DNA from: JAPHSX01 sp041554195
GTDB lineage: Bacteria > Pseudomonadota > Gammaproteobacteria > Thiohalomonadales > Thiohalomonadaceae
Assembly (NCBI GenBank): GCA_041554195.1
Contig: JBFFMJ010000006.1
Span: 1 to 64,000 of the forward strand
DNA length: 64,000 nt
Direction of reading: 5' to 3'
Made by a program: the position numbers and the translations under genes. The notes beneath the pieces were generated by a model, which did not search any database, had not been told where the DNA came from, and worked only from the letters and a program-made list of their open reading frames with translations. The first letter of the stretch is position 1. Every line of letters begins with the position of its first letter. Below are positions 35,163 through 45,431 of the stretch, one piece after another.

Positions 35163-35864
35163 CTACCCGCTTATCGCGGCCTCATCCAATAGCATGTCGA
35201 TCCCGCAAACAGGCTCCATGCTTGCTATCGGTAACGATTCACCAGCCAGCCAGCGCTTAAGCGCCTGATGCTTTCCTGCACCAGTGATAACGACGATAAG
35301 TGCCTGAGTATGACAGAGTACAGCCTGACTCAGGCTGATGCGATCAGAGGGGGGCTTGGGTGCCTGGTGAATGGCGTGGACAAACTCATCGGCATCGTGT
35401 TGATGTCCGGGGAACAGGCTGGCGGTATGACCATCCTCTCCCATCCCCAATAGCACCAAGTCAAAGGGGGGAACTCCCTGAATTTGCTGCCGATAACGGG
35501 CGGCCCCCTCCTCCGCCCCCAGTTCCGCTTCGATCACATGGATCTGCCTATGCGGTATCGCACAGTGATTCAACCAGGCCTCGGCAGCCATAGTGCTGTT
35601 GCGTTCGGGATGATCGGCCGGAAGACAACGTTCATCACCGAAAAATACATGCCAGCGGTTCCAGTCCGTTTTGGCACTGGCCAGCAGTCGATAGCTGGCT
35701 TGAGGAGTAGTCCCCCCGGCCAGAACGATTTTGAATACACCACGTGCCTTGATGGCTTCCTGCGAGTGGCGCAGGATCTGCTGCGCGAGCGCGTCGGCAA
35801 CGGTCACGGCATCCGGGTAGACGTGGTAGCGGAAGCGTTCACCAAGTTGAGCTTGTATCGTCAT
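35163..35864 (-). CDS. pgl: 6-phosphogluconolactonase
   Basis: This 233-aa enzyme hydrolyses 6-phosphogluconolactone, the second oxidative pentose phosphate step. It shows the DevB/SOL-family motifs LAGGTTPQASYRLL, FFGDERCLP, and LLGMGEDGHTASLFPG. Start 35864 makes the ATGA overlap with zwf; a longer in-frame start at 35894 would lie inside zwf. It is last in the minus-strand operon gnd-zwf-pgl. Confidence 0.9.
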   Translation of the reverse strand: MTIQAQLGERFRYHVYPDAVTVADALAQQILRHSQEAIKARGVFKIVLAGGTTPQASYRLLASAKTDWNRWHVFFGDERCLPADHPERNSTMAAEAWLNHCAIPHRQIHVIEAELGAEEGAARYRQQIQGVPPFDLVLLGMGEDGHTASLFPGHQHDADEFVHAIHQAPKPPSDRISLSQAVLCHTQALIVVITGAGKHQALKRWLAGESLPIASMEPVCGIDMLLDEAAISG

Positions 35865-37390
35865 GTGCTGCAGTTGATCCCGCAGTCTTTCCACTGATAA
35901 CCATCTCGTGTTAAAAGCTCGTCGCCCTCTTTGGGCCCCCAGCTGCCTGCAGCATAGTTGGGAAAATCGCGTGCAGGCAGGGCGCCCCAGACATCGAGGA
36001 TCGGTTCAACAATCTCCCAGCCGAGCTCTATATTGTCGGCACGCTTAAATAGCGTGGCATCGCCCTGCAGTGCGTCGTAGAGCAGGGTCTCATAGCCGGT
36101 GGTGGGGGCAGTGCCAAAGTAGTCCTTGTAGTGGAAGGCCATCGTTACCGTGCCCAGAGTCATCCCCTGTCCCGGCTGCTTGGCATTAAAGACCATATCG
36201 ATCCCCTCGTTGGGTTGCAGACGCAGTACCAGCATATTGGAGGGCAACTGGTGGTGGCCAAAAGAGGAGTCACGAAACAGGGCGTTGGGGGCGTGTTTAA
36301 AATAGACCGCCACCTCGGTATAGCGCCCCGGCATCCGCTTTCCGGTCCGGATATAGAATGGCACCCCGACCCAACGCCAGGAATCGATAAGTACCTTGAG
36401 GGCCACATAGGTCTCGGTCTTTGAGTTGGCGGCAACCCCTTTCTCCTGTCGATAGCCCGCGACCGGCTTGCCACGAATTGTTCCCTCTCCATACTGACCA
36501 CGGACGGTGTTACGCAACACATCTTCAGGGGTAAAAGGACGGATCGCCCGCAGTATCTTACTCTGCTCGTCACGCACCGCGTTGGCATCGAGTGAGTTAG
36601 GGGGTTCCATCGCGACAATCGAGAGTAGTGCCAGCAGATGGTTGGGGATCATGTCCCTAAGAGCCCCGCTCTGCTCATAATAACCAGCGCGGTTCTCTAC
36701 CCCCACCGATTCGGCAACGGTGATCTGAATGTGGTCGATATAGTGATTATTCCAAATCGGCTCCACTGTACTATTGGTGAAACGGTAGGCGAGAATATTC
36801 TGCACCGTCTCCTTTCCCAGATAGTGATCAATACGATAGATCTGATGCTCTTCAAGGTTCTCATGCAGGTGCTGATTGAGCTCTTTGGCAGACTGGGTAT
36901 CATGACCGAAAGGCTTTTCGATGATCACCCGCCGCCAGCCCGCCCCCGTCTCGTTCGATAAACCGGTGGCCCGTAGATGAGCGGTGATCTCCGCAAAGAA
37001 GCGGGGCGGTGTCGCCAGGTAAAATAGATAATTGCCCTCTATACCATGGCGTTGAGCAATCTCTTCCAGCTGTTGGTTAAGATGTTCAAATGAATCGCGT
37101 TCGGTAAACTCTACCGCCGTGGTATAGATGGCACTCTGAAAGGCGGACCAGGTCTCCTCTTTAAACTGATCCCCCATGATCTCTGAGAGCTCCTGCTTGA
37201 GGTAATCACGATACTCCTGATGTTCGCCGCCTCGGTGCGTTACCCCAACCACGGCGAAGCTCTCGGGCAACACCCCCTGTTTTTTCAGATTGCATAGTGC
37301 GGGAAGGAGCTTGCGTTTGGTCAGATCGCCTCCGGCACCAAAGATCACGAAGATCGCCGCGGGGGTAACGATGGCCTTTTTCTCGTTCAT
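35861..37390 (-). CDS. zwf: Glucose-6-phosphate dehydrogenase
   Basis: The 509-aa enzyme oxidises glucose 6-phosphate to the lactone and makes NAD(P)H. The coenzyme motif GAGGDLTKRKL is at about 18-28, the substrate signature RIDHYLGKE follows near the middle, and the full length matches the family. It lies 14 bases after gnd and overlaps pgl. With the divergent glycogen genes it gives a route from stored glucan to reducing power. Confidence 0.94.
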   Translation of the reverse strand: MNEKKAIVTPAAIFVIFGAGGDLTKRKLLPALCNLKKQGVLPESFAVVGVTHRGGEHQEYRDYLKQELSEIMGDQFKEETWSAFQSAIYTTAVEFTERDSFEHLNQQLEEIAQRHGIEGNYLFYLATPPRFFAEITAHLRATGLSNETGAGWRRVIIEKPFGHDTQSAKELNQHLHENLEEHQIYRIDHYLGKETVQNILAYRFTNSTVEPIWNNHYIDHIQITVAESVGVENRAGYYEQSGALRDMIPNHLLALLSIVAMEPPNSLDANAVRDEQSKILRAIRPFTPEDVLRNTVRGQYGEGTIRGKPVAGYRQEKGVAANSKTETYVALKVLIDSWRWVGVPFYIRTGKRMPGRYTEVAVYFKHAPNALFRDSSFGHHQLPSNMLVLRLQPNEGIDMVFNAKQPGQGMTLGTVTMAFHYKDYFGTAPTTGYETLLYDALQGDATLFKRADNIELGWEIVEPILDVWGALPARDFPNYAAGSWGPKEGDELLTRDGYQWKDCGINCST

Positions 37391-37404
37391 TAATAATCCT
37401 GCGG

Positions 37405-38415
37405 TTACTTGGTTTCGTGATGACCGCCAAACTCATAGCGCATGGCAGAGAGCAGTCGATCGCCGTAATCCCCCTCACCCCGGGAGCTGAAGCGGCTGAA
37501 CAGGGCGGCGGTTAATACCGGGGCGGGGGTTCCTGACTCGACCGCGGCAATGGCGGTCCAACGCCCCTCGCCCGAATCGGAGACATGACCGGAAAATTGG
37601 CCCAGCTCGGCGTCATCGTTCAAGGTATTGGCCGTCAGGTCGAGCAACCAGGAGGAGACCACACTACCGCGTCGCCAGAGTTCACTCACCGCCGCCACAT
37701 CAATATCATACGCCAGGGTATCGGGTTCACGCAGCGGCGAGGCCTCGGCGCTCACCTCCTGAGAATGCTTACCCACCCCCGCATGACGTAGCAGATTGAA
37801 GCCCTCGGCATAGGCGGCCATCAGGCCATATTCGATACCGTTATGCACCATTTTCACAAAGTGCCCGGCCCCGTTCGGACCACAGTGGAGATACCCCTGC
37901 TCTGCCGCAGTGGGCTGCCCTTCGCGATTACGCGTACGCTCAATGGTGCCGATTCCCGGGGCCAAAGTGGCAAAGATGGGCTTAAGATAGTCGACCGGTG
38001 ATTTATCCCCCCCAATCATCAGGCAGTAGCCACGCTCCAGCCCCCAGACTCCACCGCTGGTGCCCACATCGAGGTAGTGAATCCCCTTCTCGGCCAGCCG
38101 CTGGCCACGGGCGATATCATCCTTATAATAGGAATTGCCCCCGTCGATCAGGATATCACCGGGCTGTAACCGGGGGGCGATCTGTTCTATCAGGCTATCA
38201 ACCGTGGCGGCCGGGACCATCATCCAGATCACCCGGGGGGCCTCCAGCTGAGAGAGAAAGTGCTCCAGATCCCGAGAACCGGTCCCCCCCTCCTCCACCA
38301 TCTCATCCACCGCGGGCTGACTTCTATTGCTCACCACACACTCATGGCCATCCCTGAGCAGTCGCCTGACCATGTTCTTTCCCATCCGACCGAGTCCGAT
38401 CATTCCAATTTTCAT
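37405..38415 (-). CDS. gnd: 6-phosphogluconate dehydrogenase, short type
   Basis: This 336-aa enzyme decarboxylates 6-phosphogluconate to ribulose 5-phosphate. It has the Rossmann motif GLGRMGKNM, DGGNSYYKDD, GTSGGVWGLERGYCLM and the catalytic HNGIEYGLM. At about 335 residues it belongs to the short, often NAD-preferring class (GntZ/YqeC-like) rather than the 470-aa E. coli type. A GTG directly before the ATG is in frame; GAGG about 9 bases upstream of the ATG favours 38415. First gene of the gnd-zwf-pgl operon. Confidence 0.9.
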   Translation of the reverse strand: MKIGMIGLGRMGKNMVRRLLRDGHECVVSNRSQPAVDEMVEEGGTGSRDLEHFLSQLEAPRVIWMMVPAATVDSLIEQIAPRLQPGDILIDGGNSYYKDDIARGQRLAEKGIHYLDVGTSGGVWGLERGYCLMIGGDKSPVDYLKPIFATLAPGIGTIERTRNREGQPTAAEQGYLHCGPNGAGHFVKMVHNGIEYGLMAAYAEGFNLLRHAGVGKHSQEVSAEASPLREPDTLAYDIDVAAVSELWRRGSVVSSWLLDLTANTLNDDAELGQFSGHVSDSGEGRWTAIAAVESGTPAPVLTAALFSRFSSRGEGDYGDRLLSAMRYEFGGHHETK

Positions 38416-38772
38416 CACACCATCCTCTCTGATTTGCTGTCATACTCTAGACTGTAATGAGGGAAACAACGATACAATATTCGATATGCCGACAGTAAAT
38501 GAAAAAATAGTTGATTTATCAGAAAATTATGCTTTCTATTTGCTGCCAGAACACTACTCTATCACCTTATGACCACCTAACAGCCCTATCGCCCAGAGAT
38601 GGATAATCGGGAGTGGCGGAGGACAGAGACACGGGGCTCTGTCCCCTTGAATATTTGCAGTGGCATTCAGTAAGACTTGCTGACTCGCTGAGCCATTAAA
38701 TGTTTTTCGTCTGTCCCTGTGTGGGCAGAATAATCATCTATCATCCAATGGGATAAGTGGGGAGTTCAATGC
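38416..38772. other. Divergent control region between gnd and glgC
   Basis: This gap of about 350 bp separates the pentose phosphate and glycogen operons and should contain promoters for both. The part near gnd is AT-rich; a TACAAT lies at 38474-38479 without a convincing -35. A 28-codon frame starting at 38486 lacks a good ribosome site and is not called. The hairpin at 38621-38644 is listed separately. Confidence 0.3.
38621..38644. repeat. Perfect hairpin upstream of glgC
   Basis: GGACAGAG (38621-38628) and CTCTGTCC (38637-38644) form a perfect 8-bp stem around ACACGGGG. It may be a decayed REP-type element or part of the glgC leader. No T-run follows. Confidence 0.45.
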
Positions 38773-40095
38773 ATGAGCAGTGACGATTCGGCGAAGCAGG
38801 GAAAACGCTATAAGTATTACATGGAACCCAAAATTGCCACGGAATACGCCCGTGAAACACTGGTGCTGATTCTGGCCGGGGGGGAAGGGTCGCGCCTCAA
38901 GGGGTTGACCAAATGGCGCGCCAAACCCTCCGTGCCCTTTGGTGGAAAATACCGTATTATCGACTTCGCCCTCTCCAACAGCGTCAACTCCGGTTTGCGC
39001 CGCATCGGCGTACTGACCCAGTACAAGTCGCACTCTCTTATACGCCACCTGCAGCGTGCCTGGGGCTTCATGCGGGCGGAAATAGGCGAGTTTGTGGAAC
39101 TACTGCCCGCCCAGCAACGCACCGATGAGAAGGTCTGGTACAAAGGTACCGCCGATGCCCTGTTTCAGAATATCGATATCATGCACCGACACCGCCCCGA
39201 GCATGTCATCGTACTCGGTGGCGATCACATCTACACCATGGACTACTCCAAGATGCTGATGGCCCATGTCACCTCAGGGGCCGATGTGACCGTCGGCTGT
39301 ATCGAGGTACCTCGTGAAGAGGCCAAGGGGTTTGGCGTCATGTCTATCGACAGTGAATTTCGTATTACCCGCTTCACCGAGAAACCCGAAAACCCCGAAG
39401 CGGTACCCGGCCACCCGGACGTCGCCCTTGCCTCCATGGGGATCTACGTCTTCTCGACCAGCTTCCTCTACAACGCACTCATTGAAGATGCCGAAGACGA
39501 GTTCTCCTCCCACGATTTTGGCAAGGACATTATCCCCGCCGCCATCAAACACTCCCAGGCCATGGCCTACCCCTTCCTGGATGAAAATGGTGAAGCCGCC
39601 TACTGGCGCGATGTCGGCACCGTCGACTCCTACTGGAGTGCCAATATGGAGCTCTGTGCGGTAGAGCCGGAACTCAATCTCTATGATCAGGATTGGCCCA
39701 TCTGGACCTATCAGCCGCAACAACCCCCCGCCAAATTCATTCTCGATGATGAGAACCTGCGTGGCGAGGCGATCGACTCGCTGGTTGCCGGTGGATGCGT
39801 CATCTCGGGGGCCCGGGTCAAGCGCTCTGTTATCTTCTTCTCCTCAACAGTGGAGAATCACAGCCTGATCAAGGACAGCGTGATCCTGCCCAAGGTGGTG
39901 ATCGGCAAGAACTGTCGTATCACCCGCGCGGTGATCGACAAGGGGGCGACCATCCCCGACAACACCGTGATTGGCGAAGACCCGGTGGAGGATGCAAGAC
40001 GCTTCCATATAACGGAAAAGGGTATCGTGCTGGTCACCCCCGAGATGTTGGGACAGGAGATCTACCGTCCCCGCTACAAGAGACAAGAGAAGTGA
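38773..40095 (+). CDS. glgC: Glucose-1-phosphate adenylyltransferase
   Basis: This 440-aa enzyme makes ADP-glucose, the committed step of glycogen synthesis. The nucleotide-binding LAGGEGSRLKGLT is near 34-46, followed by RAKPSVPFGGKYRIIDFALSN split over the usual blocks, GGDHIYTMDY, and a C-terminal left-handed beta-helix. GGAG lies 8 bases upstream of the ATG. The polar N-terminal stretch of about 25 residues is the usual allosteric-site region of bacterial GlgC. First gene of a six-gene glucan operon; its stop is in a GTGA overlap with the next gene. Confidence 0.95.
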   Translation: MSSDDSAKQGKRYKYYMEPKIATEYARETLVLILAGGEGSRLKGLTKWRAKPSVPFGGKYRIIDFALSNSVNSGLRRIGVLTQYKSHSLIRHLQRAWGFMRAEIGEFVELLPAQQRTDEKVWYKGTADALFQNIDIMHRHRPEHVIVLGGDHIYTMDYSKMLMAHVTSGADVTVGCIEVPREEAKGFGVMSIDSEFRITRFTEKPENPEAVPGHPDVALASMGIYVFSTSFLYNALIEDAEDEFSSHDFGKDIIPAAIKHSQAMAYPFLDENGEAAYWRDVGTVDSYWSANMELCAVEPELNLYDQDWPIWTYQPQQPPAKFILDDENLRGEAIDSLVAGGCVISGARVKRSVIFFSSTVENHSLIKDSVILPKVVIGKNCRITRAVIDKGATIPDNTVIGEDPVEDARRFHITEKGIVLVTPEMLGQEIYRPRYKRQEK

Positions 40096-41825
40096 ACAAA
40101 CCGATAAATCTGGTTCTCTGCTGGCACATGCATCAGCCCTACTACCGGCAGGGGCTTGACGGTGACTATCAACTTCCCTGGGTGTACCTGCACGGCATCA
40201 AGGATTACGCTGACATGGCGGCCCACCTGGAGGCCCACCCGGCGATGAAGACGGTCGTCAACTTCGCCCCGGTATTGCTGGAGCAGCTGGACGATTACGC
40301 CGTGCAACTCAAAGACTATCTCGCCTACGGTAGTGCGATGCATGACCCTTTGCTCAACTATCTTGCAGGGACAATCCCTATCCCTTCCGATCGCGAAGGC
40401 CGACGTTCACTCATCGCAAACTGTCGGCGTGCCCACGCCCCGCGCATGATCGAACCCCATCCCCAATTCAGGGATCTTAACCGCCTGGCAGATAAATTCC
40501 CCGAGAGACGGTCACAATCCGTTGACGCCCTCTATCTCGACTATCTGGACCCGCAGTACTTCATCGACCTGTTGATCTGGTACCACCTGGCCTGGATGGG
40601 TAACTCACTCAAGCACAACCCCCACATTCAGGAACTGAAGGAGAAGAAAGGCTTCTACAGCGAAGCGGATCGACGCCTGCTGCTTGGGGTCATCTTCGAG
40701 GTGTTGAGCGGTCTGATCCCCCGTTACCGGGCCCTGGCTGACCGTGGGCAGGTTGAACTGTCGATGACCCCCTACGGTCACCCTATCGTTCCGTTACTGC
40801 TCGACTTTGAAGCCATGCACCAGGCCCAGCCCGAGGCACCGGCCCCGAGCCACACCGGCTATCCCGGTGGTGATGAGCGTTCACGCTGGCATATGCAGCG
40901 TGGAATCGAGGTCTTCCAGCACTACTTTGGCCGCAATCCACAGGGGGTGTGGCTCTCCGAGGGCGGGGTTAGCGATGAGGCCATCGCCCTGCTTGAGAGC
41001 ATGGATATCCAGTGGAGCGCCTCCGGCGAGGCGGTCTGGAACAACAGTCATCGTGCGCAGGTTGAACGCCAGGGGGACGAGCACGTCCATGCACAACTTG
41101 AACCGCGTCCCCTGTTCAAACCCTACCTGTTAAAGGATCAGAAGATCCGCCTCTTCTTCCGCGACGATGGTCTCTCCGACCTCATCGGCTTTGAGTACAG
41201 CGACTGGCACGCCGACGATGCGGTGGCCGACCTGATTCACCATATCGAAAACATTGCCACCTCACTCGGCGATGAGGCCGACAAACATGTCGTTTCGATC
41301 ATTCTCGATGGTGAGAACGCCTGGGAGTACTACCCGGACAACGGCCATTTCTTTCTCGACGGTCTCTACCGCGCACTGAGCGAAAGTAGGACCATCAGGG
41401 TCAAAACCTTCGGTGAAATCGATCAGCAGATGGAGCACGGCAAGTTCGACTCTCTGGTCGCGGGAAGCTGGGTGTACGGCACCTTCTCCACCTGGATCGG
41501 TAACGCCGACAAAAACCGCGCCTGGGACCTGCTGGTTGAATCAAAAAGAGTCTTTGATGAGGTGATGGCTGGCGACTCACTGGATGCCAGGAGTCGCGAA
41601 CAGGCCGAACGACTGATGGCGATCTGTGAGGGCTCCGACTGGTTCTGGTGGTTTGGTGACGATAATGCCGCCGACAGCGTGCGCGATTTTGATCAACTGT
41701 TTCGCCTGCAACTCACACAGCTCTACCAACTGCTTGGCCGTGCTGCCCCAAACACCCTTGAAGTGCCGATATCCCATGGCGGTGCCGGAATGGAAAATGC
41801 CGGCACCATGCGCCGCAGTTCCTGA
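40092..41825 (+). CDS. Glycoside hydrolase family 57 protein
   Basis: The 577-aa protein starts at a GTG that overlaps the glgC stop (GTGA); AAGAGAAG precedes it. Early LCWHMHQPYYR is the family 57 signature. Later GVWLSEGGVSDEA probably carries the nucleophile region and ILDGENAWEYYPDNG the acid/base region. It belongs to the group annotated as alpha-amylase/alpha-mannosidase (COG1449-like), often found in glycogen clusters, where it acts as an alpha-glucan hydrolase or transferase. Exact activity cannot be read from sequence. No signal peptide, so cytoplasmic. Confidence 0.85.
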   Translation: MNKPINLVLCWHMHQPYYRQGLDGDYQLPWVYLHGIKDYADMAAHLEAHPAMKTVVNFAPVLLEQLDDYAVQLKDYLAYGSAMHDPLLNYLAGTIPIPSDREGRRSLIANCRRAHAPRMIEPHPQFRDLNRLADKFPERRSQSVDALYLDYLDPQYFIDLLIWYHLAWMGNSLKHNPHIQELKEKKGFYSEADRRLLLGVIFEVLSGLIPRYRALADRGQVELSMTPYGHPIVPLLLDFEAMHQAQPEAPAPSHTGYPGGDERSRWHMQRGIEVFQHYFGRNPQGVWLSEGGVSDEAIALLESMDIQWSASGEAVWNNSHRAQVERQGDEHVHAQLEPRPLFKPYLLKDQKIRLFFRDDGLSDLIGFEYSDWHADDAVADLIHHIENIATSLGDEADKHVVSIILDGENAWEYYPDNGHFFLDGLYRALSESRTIRVKTFGEIDQQMEHGKFDSLVAGSWVYGTFSTWIGNADKNRAWDLLVESKRVFDEVMAGDSLDARSREQAERLMAICEGSDWFWWFGDDNAADSVRDFDQLFRLQLTQLYQLLGRAAPNTLEVPISHGGAGMENAGTMRRSS

Positions 41826-41836
41826 GTTGCCTGACG

Positions 41837-43240
41837 ATGCAAGCGTTCAACTTCCAGCAGCGACATGCCGGAGTGCTGTTGCACCCGACCTCACTCCCAT
41901 CGCATACCCTGAATGATGCCTACCGCTGGCTCGACTTCATGGCACAATGCGGCCTCTCGGTATGGCAGGTCCTGCCGCTCTCCGTGCCACAGAACGGACT
42001 CTCTCCCTACCAGTCGGCCTCCGCCTTCGCGATCAACCCTACGCTACTTGCCAGCTATCCCGAAGTCGATGAGCACGAGGTCAATTTTCAGCAATTCTGT
42101 CTCCAACAATCGCACTGGCTGGACAATTACGCCCTCTATTTGGTCTTAAAAAACGACTTTGACCAGAAACCCTGGTATCAGTGGCCAACGCGTTATAAGG
42201 GACGTGATCGCCAGGCTCTGGAGGCGGTACAGCGCGTACAACAAAAACAACTTGTAGCAATCCAGTGGCAGCAGTATCAACTCTATGATGCCTGGCAATC
42301 GATACGTCACTATGCGCACGAGAGGGGGATCCACTTCTTTGGTGACATCTCCATCTTCGTTGCCCACGACAGCGCCGATGTCTGGGCGGATCAGCAGCAC
42401 TATCAGCTCGATAACGAGGGCATGCCCACGGTGGTCACCGGTGTGCCCCCCGACTACTTCTCTGAAACCGGTCAGCGCTGGGGCTCACCGCACTACGACT
42501 GGGAGAAGATGGCCGCCGATGGCTTTAGCTGGTGGCTGGCGCGGATGCGCTATCAGTTTGAATGGTTTGACCTAGTACGTATCGATCACTTCCGGGGGCT
42601 GGAGGCGGTGTGGGAGATCGATGCAGGCAGTGATACCGCCATTAAGGGGAAATGGAAAAAGACACCGGGCCGGGCACTGTTAACCGTCCTGCAAGAGGAG
42701 CTCGACGCACCGCTACTGGTGGCCGAGGATCTGGGGATGATCACCCCCGAGGTCACGGCACTGAAAAACGACTTCCAGCTGCCCGGTATGTCGGTGCTGC
42801 AGTTCGCCTTTGATGCCTTTGAGGATAACCCGCACAAACCGAAAAACATCAAGGCCAATTGCGTGGCCTATAGCGGAACCCACGACAATGACACCACGCT
42901 GGGATGGTATCGCTCACTGGACGCCGATACCCAGCACTATGTCCAGGAGAGTCTCGGTATCCTCCCCAGCGATGAGAACGCGGTGCTTGACGCCATTCTG
43001 GCTGCGGTGATGCAGAGTCAGGCCGCCCTCTCCATCATTCCGCTACAGGACTTTCTGGCACTGGGAAGCGAGGCAAGAATGAACACGCCGGGCGAACAGG
43101 AGGGCTGCTGGCAGTGGACTTTTCAGTGGCAGCAACTGGAGCAGGCACACCTCACAACCGCAATTTCACGTATGATTAAAGAGTCCAGACGGGTGACCAT
43201 CGCCTGGGGCGAGGATCCAGCTCATCAAGATGATAAATAG
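41837..43240 (+). CDS. malQ: 4-alpha-glucanotransferase (GH77, amylomaltase)
   Basis: The 467-aa enzyme moves maltooligosaccharide units between glucan chains. GVLLHPTSLP at the N-terminus, GDISIFVAHDSADVW, FDLVRIDHFRGLE (nucleophile Asp in RIDHFRG), LVAEDLGMITPEV (acid/base Glu) and YSGTHDNDTTLGW are family 77 landmarks. It is the compact bacterial form without the N-terminal extension of E. coli MalQ. It lies 11 bases after the GH57 gene and overlaps glgB by 11 bases. Confidence 0.92.
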   Translation: MQAFNFQQRHAGVLLHPTSLPSHTLNDAYRWLDFMAQCGLSVWQVLPLSVPQNGLSPYQSASAFAINPTLLASYPEVDEHEVNFQQFCLQQSHWLDNYALYLVLKNDFDQKPWYQWPTRYKGRDRQALEAVQRVQQKQLVAIQWQQYQLYDAWQSIRHYAHERGIHFFGDISIFVAHDSADVWADQQHYQLDNEGMPTVVTGVPPDYFSETGQRWGSPHYDWEKMAADGFSWWLARMRYQFEWFDLVRIDHFRGLEAVWEIDAGSDTAIKGKWKKTPGRALLTVLQEELDAPLLVAEDLGMITPEVTALKNDFQLPGMSVLQFAFDAFEDNPHKPKNIKANCVAYSGTHDNDTTLGWYRSLDADTQHYVQESLGILPSDENAVLDAILAAVMQSQAALSIIPLQDFLALGSEARMNTPGEQEGCWQWTFQWQQLEQAHLTTAISRMIKESRRVTIAWGEDPAHQDDK

Positions 43241-45428
43241 CCACAGCGCCATGAATGAATCACTACAACGACTGCAACAGGGGACCCACCACGACCCCTT
43301 CAATTATCTTGGTCCGCACCCGCTAAGCGACGGTCAGGTGATTCGCGCCTTCATGCCCTCTGCCGAGTGGGTGGAGGTGGTCGACTTCGGCATCATGTCT
43401 CGCACTCCAGGATCGGATCTGTTCGAACTCGTCCTTGACCATGACCAAGCCACACTCCTGCCACAGCACTATCAACTGCGTTGGCAGGAGAAACGCGACG
43501 GGTCAGTTCATCAGCTTGTCTCCCCCTACAGTTTCGCGGCGCAGCTGGGCGAGCAGGACCTCCACTATTTTGGCGAAGGTAAACACCGGCACGCCTGGCA
43601 GTTTCTGGGGGCGCACCTGAAGTGCATCGATGGGATTGAGGGCTGTCAGTTTGCCGTCTGGGCGCCAGCGGTGCAGCGGGTCAGCATAGTCGGTGATTTC
43701 AACGGCTGGAACGGCCTGCGCCACCCGATGCGCAACCGTGGTCACAGTGGCGTCTGGGAACTCTTCATCCCGGGACTACAGGCTGGCGATGCCTATAAAT
43801 ATGAACTGCGCAGTGCCTCGGGAGATATCCTGCACAAGGCCGACCCCTACGCCCAGCAGATGTCTCTGCGTCCCGAGACCACCACCCTCATCACCCGCCC
43901 CAATAGCTATCCCTGGAACGATAAGCAGTGGCTTGCGCAACGTGCGCAGTGGGACTGGCAAACAGCCCCCATCAGTATCTACGAGATGCACGCGGGCTCA
44001 TGGCATCACAGTCAATCCGGGGGCTTTCTCAATTTCCGCGCCCTGGCAGAAAAACTCGTCCCCTATGTGCAGCAGCTGGGCTATACCCATATCGAACTGA
44101 TGCCGGTCATGGAACACCCGCTGGATGAGTCCTGGGGCTACCAGGTCTCCGGCTACTACGCCCCCTCCTCCCGCTTTGGCACCGCGGACGATTTGCGCTA
44201 TCTGGTCGATCTCTGCCATCAACACGGCATTGGCGTGCTGCTCGACTGGGTACCGGCCCACTTCCCCAAGGATGCCTTTGCGCTGGCACGTTTTAACGGT
44301 GAGGCGCTGTACGAACATGCCGACCCACTGCGGGGCGAACATCGCGACTGGGGCACCCTGATCTTCGATTATGGGCGTAATGAGGTGCGTAACTTCCTCA
44401 TCTCCAACGCCCTTTACTGGATCGAGGAGTTCCACATCGATGGCCTGCGCGTCGATGCCGTCGCCTCGATGATCTATCTCGACTATTCACGCGAGGATGG
44501 CGAATGGACACCTAATGCATTTGGCGGGCGTGAACACCTGGAGGCGATCGCCTTTTTGCAGGAGGTAAATGAGCGGGTGCATCAGGACTACCCTGGCGTG
44601 GTCACCATCGCCGAGGAGTCGACCTCCTGGCCGATGGTCTCACGCCCCACCTATATGGGTGGACTCGGTTTTTCGATGAAGTGGAACATGGGCTGGATGC
44701 ACGACACCCTCGACTACATGAGCGCCGATGCGATCTATCGCAAGTATCAGCACGACAAACTGACCTTCAGCCAGCTCTATGCCTGGACTGAAAACTTCGT
44801 ACTCCCCTTCTCACATGACGAGGTGGTACACCTGAAGTCGAGCATGTTGAGTAAAATGGCCGGCGATCACTGGCAAAAATTTGCCAACCTGCGCCTGCTC
44901 TATAGCTATCAATACGCCCACCCGGGAAAGAAGCTACTGTTCATGGGCAGTGAGTTTGGCCAGTGGGATGAGTGGAATGAGAAGGGGGTACTGGACTGGC
45001 CGCTGTGCGATATCCCCACGCATCAGGGGGTACAGCGACTGCTCAGCGATCTGAACCGCCTCTACCGCCAATACCCGGCACTGCACTACAACGACTTCGC
45101 ACAAGAGGGGTTCTCCTGGGTCGACTGCCACGACAGTGAACAGTCGATCCTGGCATTTCTGCGCAACGGCCCCGATGGCTTTGTGGTCTGCCTGTTTAAC
45201 TTCACCCCCGTGCCACGTGAGGGCTACCGTATCGGTGTGCCTGAGGGAGGCCCCTATAGCGAACTGTTCAATTCAGACTCCAGCTACTACGGTGGTTCCA
45301 ATCAGGGCAACAGCGGTATTATTGAGGCAAGCGCCACCCCCTGGATGGGGTTTGAAAACTCCCTGGAACTGACGCTACCGCCACTAGGTGCCCTGTTCCT
45401 CCAACAGACAACCCGAGTAAAGAAGTAA
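43230..45428 (+). CDS. glgB: 1,4-alpha-glucan branching enzyme
   Basis: This 732-aa enzyme introduces alpha-1,6 branches into glycogen. It has two N-terminal beta modules (N1 and CBM48), then the GH13 barrel with IELMPVMEHPLDESWGYQ, DGLRVDAVASM (nucleophile Asp), TIAEESTSWP (acid/base Glu) and PFSHDEVVH, and a C-terminal beta domain. Full length matches the long GlgB group. The start is uncertain: 43230 overlaps malQ, while ATG 43251 gives a leader closer to E. coli GlgB; neither has a good ribosome site. Confidence 0.94.
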   Translation: MINSHSAMNESLQRLQQGTHHDPFNYLGPHPLSDGQVIRAFMPSAEWVEVVDFGIMSRTPGSDLFELVLDHDQATLLPQHYQLRWQEKRDGSVHQLVSPYSFAAQLGEQDLHYFGEGKHRHAWQFLGAHLKCIDGIEGCQFAVWAPAVQRVSIVGDFNGWNGLRHPMRNRGHSGVWELFIPGLQAGDAYKYELRSASGDILHKADPYAQQMSLRPETTTLITRPNSYPWNDKQWLAQRAQWDWQTAPISIYEMHAGSWHHSQSGGFLNFRALAEKLVPYVQQLGYTHIELMPVMEHPLDESWGYQVSGYYAPSSRFGTADDLRYLVDLCHQHGIGVLLDWVPAHFPKDAFALARFNGEALYEHADPLRGEHRDWGTLIFDYGRNEVRNFLISNALYWIEEFHIDGLRVDAVASMIYLDYSREDGEWTPNAFGGREHLEAIAFLQEVNERVHQDYPGVVTIAEESTSWPMVSRPTYMGGLGFSMKWNMGWMHDTLDYMSADAIYRKYQHDKLTFSQLYAWTENFVLPFSHDEVVHLKSSMLSKMAGDHWQKFANLRLLYSYQYAHPGKKLLFMGSEFGQWDEWNEKGVLDWPLCDIPTHQGVQRLLSDLNRLYRQYPALHYNDFAQEGFSWVDCHDSEQSILAFLRNGPDGFVVCLFNFTPVPREGYRIGVPEGGPYSELFNSDSSYYGGSNQGNSGIIEASATPWMGFENSLELTLPPLGALFLQQTTRVKK

Positions 45429-45431
45429 TCG

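Noticed and set aside
38486..38572. A 28-codon frame starting MPTVNEKIVDL upstream of glgC
   Set aside because: No ribosome site, no signal peptide or motif, and the AT-rich context makes chance frames likely.
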